A DNA stretch of 64,000 bases, from the NCBI GenBank assembly GCA_035628135.1, contig DASPKM010000013.1, positions 124,001-188,000 of the forward strand, written 5' to 3'. The stretch comes from DASPKM01 sp035628135 (GTDB lineage Bacteria > Bacteroidota > Bacteroidia > Chitinophagales > Chitinophagaceae). The notes below the pieces were generated by a model, which was not told where the DNA came from, did no database searches, and was given only the letters and a program-made list of their open reading frames with translations. Positions 14,447 through 23,700 of the stretch are shown one piece after another. Every line of letters starts with the position of its first letter. Position 1 is the first letter of the stretch. A program made the position numbers and the translations under genes.

Positions 14447-17197
14447 TTATCGAACATTTCCGTGCTGGTTTAATATAAAGTTCAAGCCATCTGCCACATC
14501 CCCATCTTTATTGGTATTGATGCGGAATTGTAAATTTCCCGAGCATGTCATTCCCAGCTTTTTCATCTGGGAGGGGTCAATACAAGCCGTATAGCTGCCC
14601 GGTGCCAATCCCATATACGTAAAATATCCATCCTGTTCGGTAAGCACTTTGGCAACCAGCTCCAATTTGCTGTTGTATATGTTCACTATGATTCTTCCCA
14701 AACCATTCTTTCCCTTTTCATTTTCCAGGTAAACCGTGCCCGAAGCTTCTCCCATTACTTCAACAGGCACTTCAATCAGCTTGAATCGGTTCGGTTCAAC
14801 AGTAATGTTCATGCTGGCGGCCCGGATGCGCCAGGCTATATTGTCAAAGCTATTCTTGTCAAGCTCAACGTGGTAATTCGACCATGCTTCGAGCCCCAAC
14901 ACGCGAACAATGGAGTCCTTTGTACTTTGTACTATCCGGCCTCCGTTGGTACGCAGTTTCAGGCCTGCTACCCGTGGCTCGTTTGCTTCGCGCTGTCCAT
15001 TGCAATTCATGTCGAGAAAAGCTGAAAATAACAATCCGCCCCTTCCTACATTGTTCTGGTGGTCGGCACTGATCTTCCCCAAGTGGTCGTCATATACAAG
15101 GCTTCCCCTCGCGGATTGCATTATGGAAATCCCATTATAACCATCCGTTGGAGTATGTGTGTCCCTTGCAGAGAACGATGTTTGCGCAAATGAAAAGTTG
15201 AATCGCAGACCGGCCGTTATGTACCGGCCATTGTTGATCATATCTTTTTCATAAGCCAGGTTAAGAAAGCCCCGGTTGGCAAGTCTTTTTTCGATCTCCA
15301 GTTTCATCATACTAAAGTTCTTTTGCCGGTATTCATATTGAAGTTGTGGAGTGAGCCTGAATCCTTTCGGGAACCTGAAACTCATGGATAAGCTGCTGTA
15401 CACAATCGGGTTCTCATTCCTTCCAAACAGTGCATAACTGGTAAAGTTTGAACTAATGCCGGCAATGACGGATGACAAGAGAAATTCAGAAGCAGTAAGC
15501 TTTTCGTCGGGTGTTGTAAACCGGCTCACCGTCCATTTAGAGAACGCGCTGAATTTTTTACTCCTGAAGGGAATGGAAATCGTTCCTTTCTTTTCTTCGA
15601 GGTAATTGAATTTTACGGCAGTCTGGGACCTTTCGTATTTCGTATAGTTCAAATCGATTTGCAACCCGGCGGGCAACCGATAAACGAGAATTCCTCTTGT
15701 TCTTACGTCCCTTGTATATTCTCCTGACAGCAGCATACCCGGAACCACCCTTACCGATGCAAGTGCAAAAGGCATTACCCTGCCGGCATTCGCGGAAGTC
15801 AGGTATTCCATGCCCGTGCCTATGGTGATATGCCTGGTAAGCCCGTAATTTGCTACTGCCCTCGCAAATCTCTCTTTCTGATCGTTATCCACCAATCCCG
15901 TCGTGAGTGAATACTCCAGTTCGCGCACCGGAAGAAAATTGAATGGTATCGTTATGTTCTGTTCCCGCCTGCCCTCTTCGCCCCATGGTCCGTAGAACCG
16001 AAGTTGCACTACAGAATTGCCATATACCATCTGCACGTCGAAACTAAAGAACCCCGATGCATCTGCCCTCATATAATTCACCAGTACATTGTTCACATAC
16101 AGCTCCACAATCCAGTCCGGCTGGGTATAGCTGCTTAGCCTGTATGTTCCAAACGACTTCCTGTATGAGCTTGGGGCATTGGTAATATGAATGCCTTTAA
16201 CAGGCGAAAAAACAGAAGCGGTGGATTGGACATGGATTTTTCCGGCAGTAAGCTGGCGCAGTACGGGATTCCGGTTGTTGACATATTTCCAGGAATAAAA
16301 CTGTTTTCGTTCCGTAAACTTTTGCCCGCTGATATAGTTCAGGAAAAGATTTGCTTCTCCACCCGCCACGATGGCTCCCAGTGCAAGATCGAGCCGGGTA
16401 TTTTCAACCTTGTGGTCTTTTGTATGGGTAACAGACCAATCGGCCATCCCAAAATGAAATAAAGAGAACGCAGGACCTATCGTTGTATCTGCTTTTTTCT
16501 CACCTTTCAGGAAATTGATATTTCGCCGCATGAATTCCTGCTGCATTTCACGAATGGCAGGCAATTCGATTTTTGTGCTGATGGACACCGACAGGCTTCG
16601 GAAATTAAAAATGCAATCCAGGCCGAACACGCTTCCAAAATATTCGGACCGCATAAACAGGTTTGTGGCCGTGCGGATCATACTCACTGTGCCCAGGTCA
16701 TATATCTTACCCTGGTAAATGATCCGTTTGCGTGAATGGTCTACCAGATATGTCGCGGCTGGTTGAATAAAAAATCCCCACACCGAGTCGAATTCCGCGG
16801 TGTGATCAATTTTAATTTTCAGGAAATCGAAGACGTCCTTTACCGGTAAGTACACGTTATGCCCATACACAATAGCAGGAATATCCACGCTTCCTATTCG
16901 CTGTACATGCAATGTAATCGATACCTCATCGTAGGGAGGAGCTTCATTATCACCAGCCTGTGCACTGTTATTACCAGCAATCGCATTTGTGTCGGTTGCG
17001 GCTCCGCGGAAAATATAGGGATGTACATTTTTTAGCTCATTAATTCCCATGCCATCGGAGTTTTTTGCAAGAGGCATCTGGCCGTGTCCGGCGATACTAA
17101 GCAACGAAATAAACAAGAGGATGGAAAGCTCCTTATGTATAACAAGATAACCGCACGTGCGGTTTTTGAGAGATCGATATGTGAGGGCAAGCCTCAT
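14447..17197 (-). CDS. Fimbrial usher-like outer-membrane protein
   Basis: 916 residues. Signal region 20-40. An N-terminal domain (about 90-190) includes SITLHVQRIGSVDIPAIVYGHN, then a long barrel region. The plug-like stretch reads IVELYVNNVLVNYMRADASGFFSFDVQMVYGNSVVQLRFYGPWGEEG, which recalls the FimD/PapC usher pattern in which a subunit-shaped plug sits in the pore. The C-terminal region has an extracellular-type carboxypeptidase-regulatory-like domain (ASGTVYLENEKGKNGLGR, FTYMGLAPGSYTACID). Ushers of this alternative type export subunits across the outer membrane. Placed between two DUF4402 genes, it is the hub of the operon. Confidence 0.68.
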   Translation of the reverse strand: MRLALTYRSLKNRTCGYLVIHKELSILLFISLLSIAGHGQMPLAKNSDGMGINELKNVHPYIFRGAATDTNAIAGNNSAQAGDNEAPPYDEVSITLHVQRIGSVDIPAIVYGHNVYLPVKDVFDFLKIKIDHTAEFDSVWGFFIQPAATYLVDHSRKRIIYQGKIYDLGTVSMIRTATNLFMRSEYFGSVFGLDCIFNFRSLSVSISTKIELPAIREMQQEFMRRNINFLKGEKKADTTIGPAFSLFHFGMADWSVTHTKDHKVENTRLDLALGAIVAGGEANLFLNYISGQKFTERKQFYSWKYVNNRNPVLRQLTAGKIHVQSTASVFSPVKGIHITNAPSSYRKSFGTYRLSSYTQPDWIVELYVNNVLVNYMRADASGFFSFDVQMVYGNSVVQLRFYGPWGEEGRREQNITIPFNFLPVRELEYSLTTGLVDNDQKERFARAVANYGLTRHITIGTGMEYLTSANAGRVMPFALASVRVVPGMLLSGEYTRDVRTRGILVYRLPAGLQIDLNYTKYERSQTAVKFNYLEEKKGTISIPFRSKKFSAFSKWTVSRFTTPDEKLTASEFLLSSVIAGISSNFTSYALFGRNENPIVYSSLSMSFRFPKGFRLTPQLQYEYRQKNFSMMKLEIEKRLANRGFLNLAYEKDMINNGRYITAGLRFNFSFAQTSFSARDTHTPTDGYNGISIMQSARGSLVYDDHLGKISADHQNNVGRGGLLFSAFLDMNCNGQREANEPRVAGLKLRTNGGRIVQSTKDSIVRVLGLEAWSNYHVELDKNSFDNIAWRIRAASMNITVEPNRFKLIEVPVEVMGEASGTVYLENEKGKNGLGRIIVNIYNSKLELVAKVLTEQDGYFTYMGLAPGSYTACIDPSQMKKLGMTCSGNLQFRINTNKDGDVADGLNFILNQHGNVR

Positions 17198-17212
17198 TGT
17201 AATGCGTATAAT

Positions 17213-17740
17213 TTACTCCTGGTTAAACGTGATATAAAAGGTCCCGCTATAGGTGCCCGGCGGATTGGCTGCTGTGGTGCCAATGATCAGCGTTCCCCCA
17301 ATACTGACTGATGTTCTTGCGGGCGACGCCACTGAGTTGACAAAGGGCGAGCCCGGTGATGATCCTCCCAGCTGGAGCGTCAGGGAACCTCCATTGCTTC
17401 CCGTTAACGTGGCATTAGGACCATTCAGAATTGAAATGATGGCTCCCTGCGGAGCTTCTATATCGAAAATTGCCTGGAAATAGGTTATGCCGGCATTCAG
17501 TGCAGTTATGCTGCCGGTGACCGAGCGCATTCCGGCAGTAGAAATGATCACGCTTCCACCGGAGGCTCCATGACTAAAAGCGCCGAACGCCATGTTCTGC
17601 ACATTGTACACAGATAATGAACCGGGATCTTGAGGCAAGCTGTCCGTTGGATCTCCCTGTGCAAAGGACACGCATGACACAATGCCCAGGAGCCAGGTTA
17701 ACAGACATTTGATCAATGTCCCACGGTTTTTTATGCTCAT
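17213..17740 (-). CDS. DUF4402 pilin-like subunit 2
   Basis: 175 residues from the ATG at 17740 (a GTG at 17752 would add four). Signal peptide ending SFAQ. The body begins LSVYNVQNMAFGAFSHGASGGSVIIS, a DUF4402-like start in which the acceptor strand and Gly-rich loop are clear, and ends GTYSGTFYITFNQE. It is similar in layout to subunit 1 but only weakly alike in sequence, so the two probably have different places in a fibre, for example tip and shaft. It lies 15 bp ahead of the usher and 14 bp after the adhesin gene. Confidence 0.75.
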   Translation of the reverse strand: MSIKNRGTLIKCLLTWLLGIVSCVSFAQGDPTDSLPQDPGSLSVYNVQNMAFGAFSHGASGGSVIISTAGMRSVTGSITALNAGITYFQAIFDIEAPQGAIISILNGPNATLTGSNGGSLTLQLGGSSPGSPFVNSVASPARTSVSIGGTLIIGTTAANPPGTYSGTFYITFNQE

Positions 17741-17754
17741 TACGCAATTCACGC

Positions 17755-20700
17755 TTATTCTATGAATACTGTTTGAATATGTTGACTGTTATTACCCTGA
17801 ACATGCAGGTAGTACATTCCTGCTTTTAAATTGTTTTCAAGGTTTATTGACTTATTCAGCGTTCCGCCCGGATGAATAAATGTCTTTTTCAGAAGTTGGT
17901 GGCCCTGTACGCTTACCAACAGAACACTGTATTCACCTTTTCTAAGATCAGTTATGCTTAGATTTATCTTATCTGCGACCGGGTTGGGAAATATTTTGAT
18001 TTCGTTACTTACGAGGCCAAGCCTGGCAATAGCTGTTTTACTGAACGTATTTTCCCCGCTGGTTTCAACTGCGCGGATCCGATAATAGTTGTTTCCCGGT
18101 ACCGCATTCTGGTCGAGCCATGTATATTTGGTATTTGGTCTGCCATTGCTTGCTCGTATTGTTGCTGCCTTTGTAAAATGTATGCCGTCAGCAGACCGTT
18201 CTACTTCATATTTTTCAATTCCGCTTTCTTCCATTACATCCCAGTTCACTTCCACGTTGTGGTCTTTCGGTGTTGCCTTTATTGAAATAAATGTAACTGA
18301 TAGCACAGTTGCAGTACGGTAAATGATCCTGAACCGGTTGGCCGCAAATGATGCAGGGATGGTGGGATTTACGTTGAACACGATGTTGTTGGTGTCCACC
18401 AAGGAAAGCGCTTGTGTTGTATTGAGGTAACTATCCTGCAAAAAAGGTTCAATATTGTTGCGCAACTGTTGGGTAAATACCTGCAGGGTGTATTGGGTTT
18501 TGGTGAGCCTTGCCATGTTCAGGAATATAGTGTCCGATGGCAGCGGCATTTGCCGGGCATCAATGCTCAGAAGGGTTCCTCCATTCAGGATTGATACCGC
18601 TTCTGCACTGTTCGACATTTTTGCAGCGTCTTCATCTCCCACCTGGTTTGAGTATCCTGCATCAAAGGCCACTACCACGCCGTCTGCTAATATCTTGTTA
18701 CCACCGCTGGTATATTGCAGGTTAATTGCCATCAGCGGCCCCGTATTTTCTGTCCTGGTGCCTTCGCCGCGAAAAGCGCTGCCATTAAAATTTTCTACTT
18801 TATCCTGCTCCCGGATGGTAAGCACCGGTGATGCACCCGTAGTTTTCACAAAGAATCCCTGGCCGGGCTGAATATATTGGTTCAAACCTGTGCTTCCTGA
18901 AAAAGGTGCGATGATGGTAACTGTACCAGTAGTGCTTACTGTTACATATCCGCCCGAATTGCTGAGGTTGGGGTCCCATCCCCAATAAGTATTTGAAATA
19001 TTTGTTTTCGGAATGCTTGCCCAATTAATGGGTGAAGCGTACGGGTTTCCCAACAAGGCATAACGTCCCACCACGTCTGCCAAGGGGATGTTTGAGCTGG
19101 TTGTGTAAACCTGGTCGCCTGTAAGCAGTGTGCCGTATTCTTTTAAAACGGTGTTATTGGGAGTGGAAGTGCTGATAGAGTTCAACCTGTCGCCGTAAAC
19201 GAACATATAATAGGCAACTCCTGCCTTTAACGGCGTGTACTTTGTATTTTTTCCACTGGCCGAGGTATAGCCGACATATCTCCGGTTCACTGCATCGTAG
19301 GTGAATAAGGAAGCGTTGCCTGTTTGCGTATCGAAGCCATCGGCGCTTGTTCCTCCGGTTATGATCGTGCCGGTATTGCCTGAAACATTGTTTCCCTGGT
19401 TCTGCCAGTTGCCCCAGATAGATAAATTTTCCTGGCCTGCGGTGAGAACGGCGCCCGGAGCGGTAGTGACGCTGCTTGCAATCAAACGGTATTTGCGCCG
19501 GCCTTGTACATAACGTTCAACGGTCACATTCCCATTTATAGGAGTGGCCGATAATGACGTGATGGGTGCCACCCTTGCGTCTGCCGTAGCTGATGACTTT
19601 AAAATAAGATGTCCGCCGGTGTTGAAGGTTCCATTTGCAACCGTCAATGTGCCGGTAAGGCTTAACGCACCTGCCAGGGTAACCCCTGCGGTGTTATCGA
19701 TGGTAAGGCCTTTGATGAGGTTCGAGGAGAAGGCCGATGCAGGTATTGTTTGCGCAGAAGCCCCGTTCATCTCAATTGTTCCGCTGCTTGCGATAAAGGT
19801 CCCGCTGTTGCTGATGCTGCCGCCGATCTTTAGAGTATATGTACCGATGTCGAATGATCCGGCAGTAACGGTAACATTGTTGTTGATTGAAAGGTTGCCC
19901 GAAATGGTTTTTGTCCCTGAACCGGATATCGCCAGGTTGCCATAGTTCTGCGAGCTGTTCAAAGCAGCGATTGACTGCGAGCTTCCGCTGTATTCGATTG
20001 TACTGGTTGTGCCTATGGAATGTGTGTTATAATCGGCGGGTATGGTATTAGTGCCGCCGATCTTTAACGTGGCGCCGTTGGACACTGTGAGTGTGCCGCC
20101 GGCGGTAACACGGTTCGCCGTAAAACCGCCGAGATCAAATGTTCCCGTGGAAACGGTCAGGTTACCGCTTACATTGCAATTTATATTTGCAGAGACAGTG
20201 CTGCCTGTGTTGGCAATGGTAAGATTGTTGAAGGCAGGCGCGTATACGCCATTGATAGCTTGTGTTCCTGTTCCATCGAATATTACAGTTGATCCAAAAC
20301 TGATGGACGTGGTTGATCCTTCTGTTGACATGTGCCCGGCGAACGTGGTATTGTATGTATAAGCAGGTTGCAATAGGCCGCTTCCGGACTGCGAGAATGT
20401 AGCACTGCCGTTAAAATCGTCTGCGGACGTAGTGGCCATGCGAAGGAAACCGGTGCCGCTATTGCGGATCGTTGTTGCTGCGTTGAAAACGTTTCCACCA
20501 AAGCTGGTGTTATCGGTTGCCCCGTTTTTTGTGAGCAACGCGGTACCATGGTAGGTGCAGCCTTGTAAATACAATTGCGGTGCTGCAAAGTTCACGTTGC
20601 CGTTAAAAGTTGAAGAGGGACCTACGTACAATGCAGCGGTCCCGGTCAGGGATAGCGCCTGTGCAGTGCTGCCTGCTTGCGTAAATCTGGGTAGGACCAA

Positions 20701-23700
20701 TGACCCGGTCGAGAACCCTGATCCACCGACGGACACTGTTTTACCGGATGCAAGTGTTGCAGTTCCTGTGCCTCCGCAAAAATATATGGTGGTACCGCTT
20801 GTTTGATTCACAATAATATTGCCATTGAATTGGTGTCCGGCTGTATTGTATGCGGGGTAGATTCCTGCTGTTCCGGAATTGGTGAGTGTCAAACTGCCAT
20901 TAAATACGTCGATGCCGGTTGGAAAGCCAAGCACCAGGTGGCCCGACCCGCTATTTACAATTGTGGCCGCACCATTAAATGTGTTACCTCCAGGGCTGTT
21001 GTTTTGCGTTGCTCCATTCTTTTCTATATAAGCAGTTCCGTTGAATGTGGCGCCACTTATCAGTATTTGCGGCGCGACAAAATCCACATTGCCATTAAAA
21101 CTTGCTGCAGGCCCTACTTGTAAGCTTGCTATTCCCGAGAGGGATAGTGCCTGTGATGTGGCGCCTGATTGCGTGAAATTCGATATGGTCAGGCTTCCGT
21201 TTGTGAACCCGGTTCCCACGCTAATTGTTTTTCCTGCGGCCAGTGTTGCCTGACCGGTTGTGCCGCCGAAGTAAATACCACCAGTGGATCCTGGCGAAGT
21301 ATTGTTTACTATAATGTTGCCATTGTAATTAACAGTTGCTGCAGTTCCATAGTGGCTTACAATATATCCGGTTCCTGAGTTATTAAAAGTAACGTCGCCA
21401 TTAAATTGATTCCCGGCTGAATTATGCACCAGCCACATAAGATATGCCGAGTTGTTATTAAAGGTGGCAGTTCCATTATAGATATCCGGGCTTATAACTG
21501 CAGTGGCTATATATCCTGTGCCGTTGTTCGTGATAGTAGTGGCTGAATGGAATGTATTGCCACCATTGCTTGAATTATCTGCTGCACCTGTTTTGGTGAA
21601 ACTGGCTGTGCCGAAGTAAGTACCGCCATTCAGCAACCATTGTGGAGAGGAGAAGCTCACATTTCCATTGAAAGTGGCAGAAGGGCCAATCTGCAGCATA
21701 GCTGTTCCTGTTAAGGTTAATGCCTGCGGTGTTGCCCCCGATTGGGTGAAATAGGAAAAATGCAAAGTACCTGAAGCGAAACCGGTACCGCCTATGCTGA
21801 CCGTTTTTGTAGCCGCCAGCGTAGTAACCCCTCCAAGGCCTCCAAAATACATTCCATTAGTGGATGTGTTGTTTATTGTAACATTCCCCGCCATGGATAG
21901 AGAAGCAGTTGCACCAAAGGTGGTTTGGATGGTACTTGTTGTTCCTGTATTGTTAAAGGTCACATCGCCATTAAATTGGTTCCCTGCGCAGTTAAAGGCC
22001 GGATACAATATGCTCGTACCTGTATTGGTAAAAGTTACGCTTCCATTAAAAATATCAGGATTGGTATTGCCAAGGATAAGATAGCCCGTTCCGCTGTTGG
22101 TAATGGTTGCTGAACTATTAAAGGTGTTGCCTCCATTGCCTGTAATATTGCTCGCGCCATTTTTCGTGAGCGTTGCTGTATTGTTGAATGTGCTGCCATT
22201 GAGATATAAAGCATTGGAAGTTGCGTTTACAATTGCTCCGAATATTGTTCCTGCAAATGTGGTGGTTGTTCCTGAGGTGGTTACCGTGCCGTTGTTTATT
22301 GTCCCGCCTGTAAAGGTGGCTGTGCCTGTTACGGTTAATGTGCCACCGTTTAAATTGAGCGTTCCTGAGTTGATCGAAAAACTGGTAACGGAAGTATTCA
22401 ACCCTGTGACCGTGCCTCCCGTGCTGGAAATATCCAGGCCATAATATGTTATTGCCGTTACGGTTTGATTGGCTGTGCCATTGTAACTGATGGTAGGGGA
22501 ATTTGTTGTTGCATTTGCTGTGGCTGTTCCCGTAAGAGATAATGCCGAAGCGATCCCGGTTGTGCCGGAAGCAAATGTTTTTGCGCCGGAATTGCTCAGG
22601 GTAAGGTTGTTATAATTTAGTGCAGGAATGGTTTGCGCGCCGGCTGCATTGAAATTGACGGTGCTCCCGGTTGTTGTATAAGTATTAGAACCGGAAGTAA
22701 AAGTTCCTGCAATGCCGATGGTGCCACTGTTTGCCAATACGCGGCTGCCGGTTGAACTGCTTGTAAGGTTATTGTAGTTGTGCGCTGGTATGGTTTGCGT
22801 TCCGCCTCCGGTAAAACCAACAGTCCCCGCTGCAACGTTCACGGTGCCGGTAACTGCGGGAAAGGACTCTGCTGTATTGAGCGCCCCGGATGTGAGCGTT
22901 AAATCGCCCGAAACCGCCAGGGAACTTCCCTGATTAATAGTAAGGATGAGGGAAGTATTGTTCAGCAGCAGGTTTTTTGCAGCGGCTGCAACATTTATAT
23001 TAATGGAATTAGCACCAGTAAGATATACATCGTCTGTTGATGCCGGAAGTCCATCGCTACTCCAATTGGCTGCATCGCCCCAGTTGTTGGTTCCCGCGCC
23101 CCCATCCCAGACTTTGCTGCCGGCATTGGCTTCACCTGTTTGAAAGTCTCCAAATGTAGTAAGTGCCATTACTTGCGTGCTGGTTGAAGTTCTTGTTCCT
23201 ACAGAAGGGTAGGTCCATCCGCTGTTATACTTGCCTGCCATGAATGATCCCGTAGCCGATCCTACATCGAGGTCGGCTGTTGCGAACGTAAAAGTGGCGT
23301 CATAGCTTGTAAAAATGATCCCGCTGTTGGCGAGCGTCCAGTTTCTATTGGCAGTTTTTGAAGCGTTGATGGCTGAACTTCCTGTGTTGGCATGATCGCC
23401 GCCGGTAGAGCGAATGGTAAGATCACCAGCCGTTGTAACACTTGCGAACTCAACGTAGACAGGGCCATACGCAGTTGCGTCACCTACTTCGAATGTTTTT
23501 GACACAGCCCCGGTAGGGATGTATTTCTTGAGATTGCCGATGACATGTCCGCTGGTGCGTGCAACAGTTCCTGATGAGGTAATATACAGCGTATTCACAC
23601 CGGGTGTGATATTGCCATTAGTAAAGGTGAGCGTGCCACTTATTGTTACGTCGCCGCCAAGACTGATACCGCTTGACCTGTCTATCGTCAGATTGTTCAG

